Part shown: positions 32,467 through 40,361 of the stretch, one piece after another
Layout: every line of letters starts with the position of its first letter
Position numbering within the stretch: the first letter of the stretch is position 1
Assembly (NCBI RefSeq): GCF_900142135.1
Contig: NZ_FQZU01000002.1
Span: 186,001 to 250,000 of the forward strand
DNA from: Desulfatibacillum alkenivorans DSM 16219
GTDB lineage: Bacteria; Desulfobacterota; Desulfobacteria; Desulfobacterales; Desulfatibacillaceae
DNA length: 64,000 bases
Direction of reading: 5' to 3'
The notes under the pieces: model-generated
What the model saw: the letters and a program-made list of their open reading frames with translations, nothing else
What the model was told of the DNA's origin: nothing
Database searches by the model: none
Translations under genes and position numbers: made by a program

Positions 32467-33659
32467 TATTCCACCTTTTTCAACAATGTCTGGCCGATCT
32501 GTTCGCCTAATGCGTAGCACGCCTGCAGGCTGTCGCCGTCCGGGATGTACTGGACGCGCAGGGGATCGTTGGGCAGTTCAAAGCCGATGGCTTCCAACTC
32601 CGCGTTCACCTGCTTGGCGGCCTCGCCGCTCCAGCCGTAGGATCCGAAGGCGCCCCCGACCTTGTTCTTGGGTTTGAGGCCCTTCATGTAGGTCAAAAAG
32701 TCCGCCACGGTCGGGAACATGTTGTTGTTGATGGTGGGGGAGCCCACCACCACGGCGCCTGCGTCCATGACTTCAGTCATGATCTCGCTGCGATGGCAGG
32801 AGCGAATATGCATGACCCGGGCTTCGATGCCAAGATCCTTGAAAGCCTCCACCATTGCGTCCGCCATTTTTTCCGTGCTGTGCCACATGGTGTCGTACAC
32901 CACCACGGCTTTCTTTTTGGGCGTCTGCTTGGCCCACTCGGCGTATGCCTGGATGATTTTGCCGGGATCCTTGCGCCACAAGATGCCGTGGTCCGGGCAG
33001 ATCATGTCTATTTCCAGGCCCATTTCCGTCACCTGGTCCACCAGCTTGGTCACCAGTTGGGAGAAAGGCAGCAGGATGTTGGCGTAATATTTGGCGGCGT
33101 GCGGCATGATCATTTCGCCCACTTCGTCGTCAAAGCGCTCCAGGCTGGCGTAATGCTGGCCGAATGCGTCGCTGGAGAACAGAATCTTGTCCGAGGGCAG
33201 ATAGGTGAACATGCTGTCCGGCCAGTGGAGCATCCGGGTTTCCAAAAAGGACAGGGTGCGTTTGCCCAGAGACAACTCGTCTCCGCTTTTCACGGGCTGG
33301 AAGTTCCACTCCTGATGAAAATGCGCCTTTAAATTCTTCATGCCGTTATTGGAGCAATAAAGGGGCGTGTCCTTGCTTAGGCGATGCATGACCTTGGGAA
33401 GGCCGCCGGAGTGGTCCATTTCAGTATGATTGGATATGACGATGTCAATTTTGGAGGGATCCACAACCTGACTGATCCGGCTGAACATGTCGTTGGTGAA
33501 TTCTTCCTTGACCGCATCGATCAGGGTGATCTTTTCGTCAACGATCAAAAAGGCGTTGTACGTGGTTCCCTGGTACGTGGAATATCCATGGAAATCCCGT
33601 ATGTTCCAGTCAATGGCTCCGACCCAATAAATATCTTTTGCTATTTCTAAGGGCTTCAT
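32466..33659 (-). CDS. fprA: Flavodiiron protein (rubredoxin:oxygen oxidoreductase, FprA family)
   Basis: A 397-residue two-domain enzyme that reduces O2 to water and/or NO to N2O. The N-terminal metallo-beta-lactamase di-iron domain has H78-x-E80-x-D82-H83 (NHTEMDHSGG), a further His in HWPDSMFTYL, the bridging Asp in SSDAFGQHY and the last His in CPDHGILWR. The C-terminal flavodoxin domain has VYDTMWHSTEKMA and FGSYGWSGEA. No extra rubredoxin or flavin-reductase domain is fused; rubredoxin is encoded 80 bases upstream, so this is the Roo type. Neighbours agree with oxygen defence. Confidence 0.94.
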   Translation of the reverse strand: MKPLEIAKDIYWVGAIDWNIRDFHGYSTYQGTTYNAFLIVDEKITLIDAVKEEFTNDMFSRISQVVDPSKIDIVISNHTEMDHSGGLPKVMHRLSKDTPLYCSNNGMKNLKAHFHQEWNFQPVKSGDELSLGKRTLSFLETRMLHWPDSMFTYLPSDKILFSSDAFGQHYASLERFDDEVGEMIMPHAAKYYANILLPFSQLVTKLVDQVTEMGLEIDMICPDHGILWRKDPGKIIQAYAEWAKQTPKKKAVVVYDTMWHSTEKMADAMVEAFKDLGIEARVMHIRSCHRSEIMTEVMDAGAVVVGSPTINNNMFPTVADFLTYMKGLKPKNKVGGAFGSYGWSGEAAKQVNAELEAIGFELPNDPLRVQYIPDGDSLQACYALGEQIGQTLLKKVE

Positions 33660-33692
33660 GTTTCTGTGTCCTTATCCCTCCGAATTAGTAAA

Positions 33693-33714
33693 GGCGCCGG
33701 GCATAACCGGCGCC
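33693..33714 (-). other. Intercistronic hairpin between rubredoxin and fprA
   Basis: GGCGCCGG pairs with CCGGCGCC over a 6-base loop in the 80-base gap. On the minus strand only TTTA follows. It may moderate read-through from rubredoxin to the flavodiiron gene. Confidence 0.45.
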
Positions 33715-33739
33715 CTGAAAAAACCTGACAAACAGGGTG

Positions 33740-33898
33740 TTACTCTTTTTCAAAATCGTCTTTGGATGCGCCGCAGACCGGGCATTCCCAATCATCGGGC
33801 ACATCTTCCCAAGCCGTGCCCGCGGCTACGCCGTTGTCCGGATCCCCGTCCGCAGGATCGTAAACATAACCGCAAACCGTACATACCCATCTATCCAT
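33740..33898 (-). CDS. Rubredoxin
   Basis: A 52-residue rubredoxin, the electron donor to the flavodiiron oxygen reductase encoded next. It has [16 protein letters not shown] and [14 protein letters not shown], giving the Fe(Cys)4 site with the two CxxCG loops at residues 6-9 and 39-42. It begins MDRWV and ends KE. A good ribosome site (AAGGAG) lies upstream. The gene is smaller than usual length cut-offs. It follows the triheme cytochrome gene by 51 bases. Confidence 0.95.
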   Translation of the reverse strand: MDRWVCTVCGYVYDPADGDPDNGVAAGTAWEDVPDDWECPVCGASKDDFEKE

Positions 33899-33949
33899 AA
33901 TGATTCTCCTTTCAGTGGTCTTGTATCGCCGGTAAAATCGGCTTTTTCC

Positions 33950-34309
33950 CTAATTTTTCTGGTGGCAGCCCCTGCACGAGGTGGGGCCGGTTTTTTCGCC
34001 CGCCTTTTTCATTTCTTTATGACAGCCCGTGCATTGGTTCATGACCGCTTTGGATTTAAGCGAGCCGTCCTCCTTTTTCTTGTCAATTACGCCCTTCTCC
34101 TGGGGAAACATGCCGTGGCATGCGTCGCATTTTCCCAGGACGGTCTGATGCTGGCCGTGGGGAAAGGGGACGTCCCCGGTCTTTCCTCCGTGAAGCGTCA
34201 TTTGCGCGGCGCCCGGGTTTTGCGAGACAGCCGGGCCGGCCGTAATCATTAGGCCTGTTGCAGCCAATATCGCACATAGGGCGCCCAAAGCAAACGTTCT
34301 GATTTTCAT
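33950..34309 (-). CDS. Periplasmic triheme c-type cytochrome (cytochrome c7/c3-like)
   Basis: A 119-residue exported cytochrome with a Sec signal peptide (LGALCAILAATGLMITAGPAVSQ) and three CxxCH heme sites (CDACH, CTGCH, CRGCH), the class III c7 count rather than the four of c3. Distal His ligands appear in FPHGQHQ. It is periplasmic and could be electron donor or acceptor for the octaheme enzyme encoded two genes upstream, 21 bases after the small zinc protein. It was judged cytochrome c3-family by heme spacing and size. Confidence 0.88.
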   Translation of the reverse strand: MKIRTFALGALCAILAATGLMITAGPAVSQNPGAAQMTLHGGKTGDVPFPHGQHQTVLGKCDACHGMFPQEKGVIDKKKEDGSLKSKAVMNQCTGCHKEMKKAGEKTGPTSCRGCHQKN

Positions 34310-34330
34310 GGTGATCCCTTTAGTTAACTG

Positions 34331-34510
34331 TTATTCGGTTTCGTGAATCACGCAGCCTTCATGATCCTTACCGCACTTGTCACAGTTAACCCTAACTTTG
34401 CCGTCGGTGTCACCATATTTTTTTCTAAACTCGTCCGGCGTCATGTTGCAAATAAGGCCGCACCCGCATTCCGGGCATTCCGATTTGATCTGATATCTTT
34501 CTTTGGCCAT
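34331..34510 (-). CDS. Small four- to six-cysteine zinc-binding-type protein
   Basis: A 59-residue protein not in any family I know, MAKERYQIKSECPECGCGL at the start and VNCDKCGKDHEGCVIHETE at the end. The cysteine spacing CxxCxC ... C (middle ICN) ... CxxC ... C looks like a zinc ribbon or small iron-sulfur/rubredoxin-like site. AGGGAGG lies 6 bases upstream of the ATG. It fits exactly between the octaheme cytochrome (11 bases upstream) and triheme cytochrome genes (21 bases downstream), so it is part of the transcript. It could be a chaperone or a redox adaptor. Confidence 0.72.
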   Translation of the reverse strand: MAKERYQIKSECPECGCGLICNMTPDEFRKKYGDTDGKVRVNCDKCGKDHEGCVIHETE

Positions 34511-34521
34511 TTTAAACCTCC

Positions 34522-36021
34522 CTACTGAGACTTTTTCTGCGTTTCAAGCCATTGGGCCATGTCCGCCAGATTTTTGGACATGTCCCAGCGTCCGCCTGCA
34601 AAGACCCCATAATCAGCCCCGGCCATGGCGGAGGCCTTTCTGGTGGAGTTGGCGTAGAACAGCCACTGGAGCATCCATTTGCGTTCAATGGATTCGTCAA
34701 AGAGATTGTCCGCCTGAGCGTACTCTTTGCTCCAGGCTTCCTCCATGAGGTCCGTAGCCGCCTTGACCATCGCGTCCGAGGTTTTGAGGGTGTTTTCCAT
34801 GCGCTCCCAATGGCCTTCCGACCACTGGCGGCTGTGACAGCCTGCACACACCCCAAGCATAGCGTTCTTTCTTTCCTCCCGGGCGGCTTCGTCAATCAGG
34901 TAATCCTTGGCCCATTCCCCGTCCAGGCTGGTCGCCATGGGCTGCCCTTCCTTGTTGCGGATGACGGTGGTATCCGCTTTTTTAGGCTGGGGATGGGAAT
35001 AGATCACCCCGAAAAGCCGCCAGGGCAGCCGGTCGTTCATCTGATGCGTGGACTCGGCCAGCACGTTTCCAAACTCGTCCTCCACGCCGCTGGCATGGCA
35101 GACCGCGCAAGTCGGGGCGTTAAAATCGCGTCCCGCGACCCAGGGCTTTTGGGTGTAGTCCCAATCTTTGTCCTGACTCGCCTGGATGTTGCCGTGCTTG
35201 CTCACCGAATAAATGCTGTACGCCGGGGCGTCGGGCCCCTTGTGGCATTGGGAGCATGTGTACGGCTTGCGCGCCGTGGCCATGTCAAACCCGTGGCGGG
35301 GGTGGCAGGCCGTGCACGCGCCCGCGCTCATATCCGGGTTGATCCTGCCCACGCCCTGGCTGGGCCAGCCTTCCAAAACCGGGAACTCCAGATCCCCGAA
35401 ATCCGTCTCGCGCACCTGGGTCCCGTTAACCTTCACCTCGGTCCCATGGCAGGCCAGGCAGGATTCCGCGTTGGTAAGATCGTCCGCCGCCGTAGTCACG
35501 GGCTTGCCTTCCTTGATGACCGGCGGGCCGTTGATGGCGTTCACCATGGTCATGTATAAGGGGTTGTCCACCAGAATCCTGTGAGCGTTCCCCATCTTAT
35601 TCCGGCTGTACTCGTCGGTCTGCCGGGCGTGGCAGACGGCGCAGTCCTTGGGCGACACCACGATGTGAACCTGAAAACCCTCATGGTCGAACGTGTCCTT
35701 GTGGGTGTCCGGGTTCAAGGTGTGGCACTCCGCGCATCCCACAGCGACCTCGGCCAGCTCGCCTTCCGGCGCCTGGGAGGAAACCTTCCGGGACTTCTCC
35801 GGGGCGCCGGCGGCCATGGTAAAGGACGTCTTGGCGTGGAGGCTGTTTCTCCAATCGGCCACGATTCCCGGGGTGGCCTCCTCATGGCACATCAGGCAGC
35901 CTTCCGTGGCCTCGCTCAAGGGAGGCGCTTGCGCCAAAGCGCCGGAATTAAAGACAAGCATTCCAGCGGCCAAAACCGCCGGAATCAGGCCCTTTTTCCA
36001 CATGTCAATGCGTCGGGCCAT
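34522..36021 (-). CDS. Octaheme hydroxylamine-oxidoreductase-like cytochrome c
   Basis: A 499-residue periplasmic multiheme protein with an N-terminal signal peptide (GLIPAVLAAGMLVFNSGALAQA) and eight CxxCH motifs: CLMCH, CAECH, CAVCH, CLACH, CTACH, CSQCH, CAVCH and CAGCH. The heme count and HAO-type spacing mark it as an octaheme HAO-family member, like the reductive epsilon-Hao group that turns nitrite or hydroxylamine to ammonia. I did not find the cross-linking tyrosine needed for hydroxylamine oxidation with certainty. The gene begins 3 bases after the rubredoxin-like gene. A reductive nitrite/hydroxylamine or O2/peroxide detoxification role is inferred from the operon. Confidence 0.88.
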   Translation of the reverse strand: MARRIDMWKKGLIPAVLAAGMLVFNSGALAQAPPLSEATEGCLMCHEEATPGIVADWRNSLHAKTSFTMAAGAPEKSRKVSSQAPEGELAEVAVGCAECHTLNPDTHKDTFDHEGFQVHIVVSPKDCAVCHARQTDEYSRNKMGNAHRILVDNPLYMTMVNAINGPPVIKEGKPVTTAADDLTNAESCLACHGTEVKVNGTQVRETDFGDLEFPVLEGWPSQGVGRINPDMSAGACTACHPRHGFDMATARKPYTCSQCHKGPDAPAYSIYSVSKHGNIQASQDKDWDYTQKPWVAGRDFNAPTCAVCHASGVEDEFGNVLAESTHQMNDRLPWRLFGVIYSHPQPKKADTTVIRNKEGQPMATSLDGEWAKDYLIDEAAREERKNAMLGVCAGCHSRQWSEGHWERMENTLKTSDAMVKAATDLMEEAWSKEYAQADNLFDESIERKWMLQWLFYANSTRKASAMAGADYGVFAGGRWDMSKNLADMAQWLETQKKSQ

Positions 36022-36024
36022 GGC

Positions 36025-36180
36025 CTATTTAATCCGGTCGTCCGTCTGAGTATCCTGGCAATCCGGCGTATAGCAGGACGCGTCCAAAAATTCACATTTT
36101 TGCTTGCAGGACGGGCACTCGTTGGGCGGTGCGTCCTGTTCCATTTGATAACCGCAGTTGGAGCATCTCCAAGTAGCCAT
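36025..36180 (-). CDS. Small rubredoxin-like protein with C-terminal cysteine cluster
   Basis: A 51-residue protein, MATWRCSNCGY then NECPSCKQKCEFLDASCYTPDCQ. Two rubredoxin-type knuckles (CSNCG and CPSC) are separated by only about 12 residues, as in rubrerythrin-type and desulforedoxin-like domains, followed by CYTPDC adding two more cysteines. A good ribosome site (AAGGAGG) precedes it. It is read 3 bases before the octaheme gene. It may be an electron carrier or metal chaperone; the last Cys pair is unlike a standard rubredoxin. Confidence 0.75.
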   Translation of the reverse strand: MATWRCSNCGYQMEQDAPPNECPSCKQKCEFLDASCYTPDCQDTQTDDRIK

Positions 36181-36195
36181 TTGAGCCTCCTTATC

Positions 36196-36240
36196 AAAGC
36201 CCCGCTCTACCCCGGCAAGGGAGTAAAGCGGGGCGGTTTT
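36196..36240 (-). terminator. Hairpin between desulfoferrodoxin and rubredoxin-like genes
   Basis: AAGCCCCGCT (36197-36206) pairs with AGCGGGGC (36227-36234); T-rich or GTTTT sequence follows on both strands. It may attenuate the transcript leaving the perR-rbr-dfx segment. Confidence 0.55.
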
Positions 36241-36263
36241 ACGCTGTATGGGACGACGGTTCC

Positions 36264-36638
36264 TTAGGCTTTCCAGAGCCCGTGGATGTTACAGTATTCC
36301 CGCACGGTAATGTCTCCGTCCGGCACGCAGAAGGAGGCTTCGGGCGCTTGGCCGGGGGACAGGAACTCGCGATAGGCCTTGCCGTCCACGATGACCTCGA
36401 TCCATTCGATGTAGTGCTTGTCTTCCATGGGATGGGCCACGGAGCCGACCGTCACCTTGACGCCGTCGGCGGTCTTTTCCACCACAGGCACATGCTTTTC
36501 CTTGGCGGCGTCCACAGTGTTTTCCGTAAAGAGCTTCATGGGAGCGCCGCAGCATACCAGTTCGCCGGCGCCGCCGGTCAACACTTCCACGATGTTTCCG
36601 CATGCTTCACATTTGTAGATCTGAAGTCTTTCAGCCAT
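36264..36638 (-). CDS. dfx: Desulfoferrodoxin (superoxide reductase)
   Basis: A 124-residue two-iron superoxide reductase of sulfate reducers, reducing superoxide to H2O2 without producing O2. The N-terminal desulforedoxin domain has CEACGN and CCGAPM for the FeCys4 centre I; centre II ligands are present as [14 protein letters not shown] and EYCNIHGLW (Cys and His of the Fe(His)4Cys site), with the Glu near KHVPVVEK. Length and motifs are standard. It lies between rubrerythrin (which removes the peroxide formed) and the rubredoxin-like gene. Confidence 0.96.
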   Translation of the reverse strand: MAERLQIYKCEACGNIVEVLTGGAGELVCCGAPMKLFTENTVDAAKEKHVPVVEKTADGVKVTVGSVAHPMEDKHYIEWIEVIVDGKAYREFLSPGQAPEASFCVPDGDITVREYCNIHGLWKA

Positions 36639-36739
36639 TTTTTAACCTCCTGTTGAGTTGGTTTGCTTTTCCATAAGTTTGGCGCGCCGTTAAAGCCTCC
36701 GCCTTTCGAAGGAATGCGGGCGCAATCAATGGTTGACGG

Positions 36740-37315
36740 TTACCAGTTTTCGCCCAGAAGCTCGAAGTGGGCCTGGGGATGGGCGCATGCAGGACATACT
36801 GTCGGGGCTTCGTTTCCTTCATGCAGGTATCCGCAGTTGCGGCAACGCCAAGTGACGGCGGCGTCACGCTTGAAAACCCTGCCGGCCTCGATGTTGGCGG
36901 CCAGGTCCAGGTATCTTTTTTCATGCTGCTTTTCAGCCACGGCGATGGCCATCATCACGTCCGCGACTTCATTGAACCCTTCTTCCCGAGCGATATTGGC
37001 GTATTCGGGATACATGGAAGTATGCTCATGGTTTTCGCCCGCGGCGGCCTCCTTCAGGTTCTCCAGGGTGGAGCCGATGACGCCCGCCGGAAAAGAACCC
37101 GTGATCTCCACTTCGCCCCCTTCCAAAAACTTGAACAGGCGCTTGGCGTGCTCTTTCTCCTGGGCGGCGGTTTCCTCGAAAACAGCGGAAATCTGCACGT
37201 AACCTTCCTTTTTAGCCTTGCTGGCGAAATAGGTGTAACGGTTCCTTGCCTGGGATTCGCCGGAAAATGCGGTCAAAATATTTTTTTCGGTTTTAGTGCC
37301 TTTTAATGACGCCAT
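36740..37315 (-). CDS. rbr: Rubrerythrin
   Basis: A 191-residue NADH-linked peroxide reductase. An N-terminal four-helix di-iron domain has GESQARNRY, EETAAQEKEHAKRL and VAEKQHEKRYLDL, and a C-terminal rubredoxin domain has WRCRNCGYLHEG and VCPACAHPQ. Both iron sites are complete. It is immediately behind perR (67 bases), which makes it an expected PerR target, and before dfx. Confidence 0.96.
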   Translation of the reverse strand: MASLKGTKTEKNILTAFSGESQARNRYTYFASKAKKEGYVQISAVFEETAAQEKEHAKRLFKFLEGGEVEITGSFPAGVIGSTLENLKEAAAGENHEHTSMYPEYANIAREEGFNEVADVMMAIAVAEKQHEKRYLDLAANIEAGRVFKRDAAVTWRCRNCGYLHEGNEAPTVCPACAHPQAHFELLGENW

Positions 37316-37382
37316 GGTTGCTATCCTCCTTCAAAGATTTTTTTAATCGGTTGAGTTCATGCAGCATGCCGGCGGCCAACGC

Positions 37383-37790
37383 CTATCTGCACTTCTCGCA
37401 AATGCCCTTAAACTCCAAACGAAAGCCGGAAACGGCGAAGCCGTTAATCGCCTGGCTTCCAAGATCAAGCTCCACGCCTGCATCCACTGGGACGTCGCGC
37501 ACCGCGCCGCAACGCACGCAACGCGCATGGTGGTGCATGTCCGTGTTCCAGTCATACCGCCTTTGATTCCCGGAAAGCTCCAGCCGGGCCAGAATGCCGG
37601 CGTCCGCCATCTTTTCCAAGTTGCGGTATACGGTGGACAGGCTGATCCTTGGCTGCTTTTTCCGCACCAGTTCATAAACCTCATCCGCCGTAAGATGCTG
37701 CCTGGCCTTTTGGACTTCCTCCAGGATGCCTTTGCGCTGATTGGTCATGCGCAGGGGCTCGGGGCGATATGTGTGATTGCTTGCGTTCAT
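37383..37790 (-). CDS. perR: Fur-family regulator, PerR-like
   Basis: A 135-residue Fur-superfamily repressor. The winged helix contains MTNQRKGILEEV, LTADEVYELVRKK and ISLSTVYRNLEKM, and the dimer domain has the His cluster MHHHARC, structural-zinc pairs CVRCG and CEKC, and a terminal R. PerR-type role is inferred from the target genes, which are peroxide, superoxide and oxygen enzymes in the same direction; metal selectivity cannot be read. A palindromic box lies about 10 bases before the start codon, so it probably represses itself and the downstream genes. Confidence 0.88.
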   Translation of the reverse strand: MNASNHTYRPEPLRMTNQRKGILEEVQKARQHLTADEVYELVRKKQPRISLSTVYRNLEKMADAGILARLELSGNQRRYDWNTDMHHHARCVRCGAVRDVPVDAGVELDLGSQAINGFAVSGFRLEFKGICEKCR

Positions 37791-37800
37791 GGTTGAGAAT

Positions 37801-37816
37801 AATAATAGTAATTATT
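37801..37816 (-). promoter_or_regulatory. PerR/Fur-type box at the perR start
   Basis: AATAAT-AGTA-ATTATT, a 6-4-6 palindrome directly upstream of the perR start codon. It matches the AT-rich TTATAATNATTATAA-type PerR consensus loosely. Confidence 0.6.
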
Positions 37817-37970
37817 CCTAAAAGTCAAGAGCTTTTTTTCAAAGCTCCTAAAAAGATGGTTTTTCAAGGCCTGCGACACTCATCATAGCTGCGCTGGGTA
37901 ATGCATTTACCTGAAAAACCTAGGTACGATTCCCCCGTCCGTCAAGGGTATGAATAGAAATAGGCCGCCA

Positions 37971-38549
37971 TTACCGGGCGTGCAGAATCCCTGCAACCTG
38001 ATCAATGGACAGCTCAATTTCACCGCGTTCATCCACCTCCTGGGAGCATATCACCATGAGATAGGATGGTATTTCATTGATGAAAAATCTGCGTAAGACT
38101 ACCTTGTCGGTATAGTTTATGTCCATGGAAATATTGTTAGCGTCGTGTTGGTCCAGGAGCTTGGCCGCCTTGGACAAAGCGTCGCCCAGGACGATGGTGA
38201 AGGCGCTGATGGCCTCCTCCTGCACCGGGCTGTTAAACACGGCCAGAGGCAGGCCGTCGTCGTCGGCGATGACGGCGCCTTTAAAGCCGCCCCGTTTGCA
38301 CATGGCGTACAGGACGTTCTCCAGGCGCGCGCCCCTGGTTTCTCCTTCCGGCGGCGGAGGGGGCAGTTGGGTGGGGGCTGCGGGAGCGGAGGGCCTTGGG
38401 GGGGCCTGCCTGGGCGCCGGGGCGGGCTGGGGCGCGGAGCGCCTCATAAATCCCGGAGTGCGGGGAGGGGACCATGCCGCCGGGCCTGCCAGTTCGTCCA
38501 GAATGCGTGCCGCTTCCTGTATTTCAGAAGAGTCCTTCAACGTCTTCAT
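37971..38549 (-). CDS. Proline-rich linker plus roadblock/LC7 domain protein
   Basis: A 192-residue protein. Residues 1-25 are a helical N-terminal tip, about 26-70 are a proline/alanine-rich linker (APQPAPAPRQAPPRPSAPAAP then PPPPPEGE), and about 75-192 a roadblock/LC7-type alpha-beta domain (RLENVLYAMCKRGGFKGAVIADDDGLPLAVF, then strands MDINYTDKVVLRRFF and SYLMVICSQ). MglB-like roadblock proteins regulate small GTPases; none is seen here. It overlaps the ParA-like gene by 26 bases. Confidence 0.78.
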   Translation of the reverse strand: MKTLKDSSEIQEAARILDELAGPAAWSPPRTPGFMRRSAPQPAPAPRQAPPRPSAPAAPTQLPPPPPEGETRGARLENVLYAMCKRGGFKGAVIADDDGLPLAVFNSPVQEEAISAFTIVLGDALSKAAKLLDQHDANNISMDINYTDKVVLRRFFINEIPSYLMVICSQEVDERGEIELSIDQVAGILHAR

Positions 38550-39333
38550 TGCTTGCGCCTTTCATCTTGCTTTGCAGTTCCCTGACCTTCAGTTCCATGG
38601 CCAGATCCAAGTAGGGGCGCGCTGCTTCCTGTCCGTCGGGAAGCATACCCACGGCCACGGACCGCATGGAGGCCCACTCAAACATTTCGTCATAGGGGAT
38701 GACGGTTTCGAAAAAAATGGACGGTGGAAAGCTCTGGAGGATCTCCTGCTGGATTTCCCGCTGATAGGGGCTTTGCTCATCCATCATGGTGAACACCACG
38801 CCCTCCAGGGCCAGGCTTTTGTTGGCCCTGGCCTTGACTCGTTGAATGAGTTTTAAAATGCCGGCCATGGTCTTCATGTTCATGGTCCGGCAATTGACCG
38901 GAAGAATGACGCTGTTGCTGACGGCCAGGAGGGCGTAGGCAATGCTTCCCGCGCCCGCCGGAGCGTCTATGAGCACGGTTTCGTACTGCTGTGCGATGGC
39001 GTGGATGGCCTTGGACAGGTTCCCCTTAAGGGCTTCCTTTTCATAATACATGACCTCTTCGGGCTCCATGGCGCCCACGCCCAAAAAAGCCATGCTGTCG
39101 TCCTTGGTGGGGATGATGAGCTTGGAGGGGTCCTCCTGGCCTTTGAGAATGTCCACGAGCCCCTGGGTGGTGCGCTTTTTCAGGTTGCTGGCAATGGCAA
39201 TCCCGCCCTGGGGGTCTGCGTCCATCACCAGGATCTTCTGGCCCAGCCTGCTCAGGCTGTAACCCAGGTTAAGCACGGTGGTCGTCTTTCCAACCCCGCC
39301 CTTTTGGCTTGCTACTGTAATGACCTTGGCCAT
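38524..39333 (-). CDS. ParA/MinD-type ATPase
   Basis: A 269-residue cytoplasmic ATPase with deviant Walker A KGGVGKTTT at residues 11-19, Walker A' DADPQGG and Walker B TVLIDAPAG. Its C-terminus is about 20 residues longer than minimal ParA. There is no ParB or parS site nearby, so chromosome segregation is unlikely. Such orphan ParA proteins position chemosensory arrays, pili or other polar structures. Overlap with the roadblock gene (26 bases) suggests that the pair acts together. Confidence 0.9.
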   Translation of the reverse strand: MAKVITVASQKGGVGKTTTVLNLGYSLSRLGQKILVMDADPQGGIAIASNLKKRTTQGLVDILKGQEDPSKLIIPTKDDSMAFLGVGAMEPEEVMYYEKEALKGNLSKAIHAIAQQYETVLIDAPAGAGSIAYALLAVSNSVILPVNCRTMNMKTMAGILKLIQRVKARANKSLALEGVVFTMMDEQSPYQREIQQEILQSFPPSIFFETVIPYDEMFEWASMRSVAVGMLPDGQEAARPYLDLAMELKVRELQSKMKGASNEDVEGLF

Positions 39334-39411
39334 ATCTGTCTCCCAATGTATGGTTCAGGGCATGGGAGCCGGCATCAGCTTCCCTGCCGCCCGGACGAAG
39401 CCCGCAGGCTC

Positions 39412-40329
39412 CTATGCTGAACTCCGGGGCTTTGAAGGTTTTAGTTTTCCTTTTTTCACCGCGTCCACCACAGCCAGTAAATTCTCTTTCAGGCTCCCGC
39501 CCATGAGGGCCGTCAGATCGCGCAAGGGCGTGGGCGGCTCCGTCATGAGGTCTTTCAACCCCGGCGGATCATCCCAGGCCGGGCCGGGCTCCAGGCTCAC
39601 CGGGACTTTGCTCATGCGGTTGATGTGGGCGTTTATTTCGTCCACTTCCGCCAGGACGTTCATCAGGACCGCCATCAAAGGGGTGGACCCTTTGGGCAGG
39701 TCCTCGGGCAGTTGATCGAACTGCACCTTAAAAGGACCTTTTTCCATGAGGAACATGCGCTCCAATGCGTTCTCCCCGGTGAACGGCCCCATGGAGGCGT
39801 GGACCAAAGCTCCGTCCTCCAGGTAAATATTGGCCTTCATCCCTTCCAGGCGGATGGCCGCGGTCTTGGCGCCCAACTCCATGCTCTGGAGCAGATCCGT
39901 CAAAGCGACGTTGGCCAGATCCCCGGCCATGAGCCCTTCGGTCTTGCGGTAGCGCATGGTGCGCCGCAGGCTCGCCTTGACCCGCGCCAGAAGCTCCGGG
40001 GGATGAAAAGGCTTGGTAATATAGTCGTCGGCGCCCAGCTCCAGGCCTTTTACTTTCAGGTGCTGCCTGTCCAGGCTGGAAAGAAAAAGAACCGGCGTGT
40101 CGGCGATTGCCGGGATCTTCCTAATCTGGGTCAGGGTGGCGAAGCCGTCCATGCCGGGCATCTGGATGTCCAGCAGCACAAGGTCAGGCTCGTGCTGCTG
40201 CATCATTTCCAGGCACTGATTTCCATCCTTGGCATGGATCACCCGGTAATGGGAGAGCTTGAGATATTCCTCCAAAAGCTCCCTTTGCATGGGTTCATCG
40301 TCCGTAATGAGAATTAGAAAACCCGCCAT
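39412..40329 (-). CDS. Receiver-PATAN (DUF4388) response regulator
   Basis: A 305-residue response regulator. Residues 1-120 are a receiver: DDEPMQ, phospho-Asp in LVLLDIQMPG, FLSSLDRQ and TKPFHPPELL. Residues about 135-235 are a PATAN/DUF4388 module (GDLANVALTDLLQSMELGAKTAAIRLEG, then EDGALVHASMGPFTGENAL), ending with a C-terminal helical tail. ATG at 40329 follows GGTGAT. It is encoded 32 bases behind the hybrid-type kinase gene and is its obvious partner. No DNA-binding domain is present. The PATAN domain is also in the HDOD protein at 25161. Confidence 0.88.
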   Translation of the reverse strand: MAGFLILITDDEPMQRELLEEYLKLSHYRVIHAKDGNQCLEMMQQHEPDLVLLDIQMPGMDGFATLTQIRKIPAIADTPVLFLSSLDRQHLKVKGLELGADDYITKPFHPPELLARVKASLRRTMRYRKTEGLMAGDLANVALTDLLQSMELGAKTAAIRLEGMKANIYLEDGALVHASMGPFTGENALERMFLMEKGPFKVQFDQLPEDLPKGSTPLMAVLMNVLAEVDEINAHINRMSKVPVSLEPGPAWDDPPGLKDLMTEPPTPLRDLTALMGGSLKENLLAVVDAVKKGKLKPSKPRSSA

Positions 40330-40361
40330 GAGATCACCGGACTTCGTCCTTTCCTGTAGAT

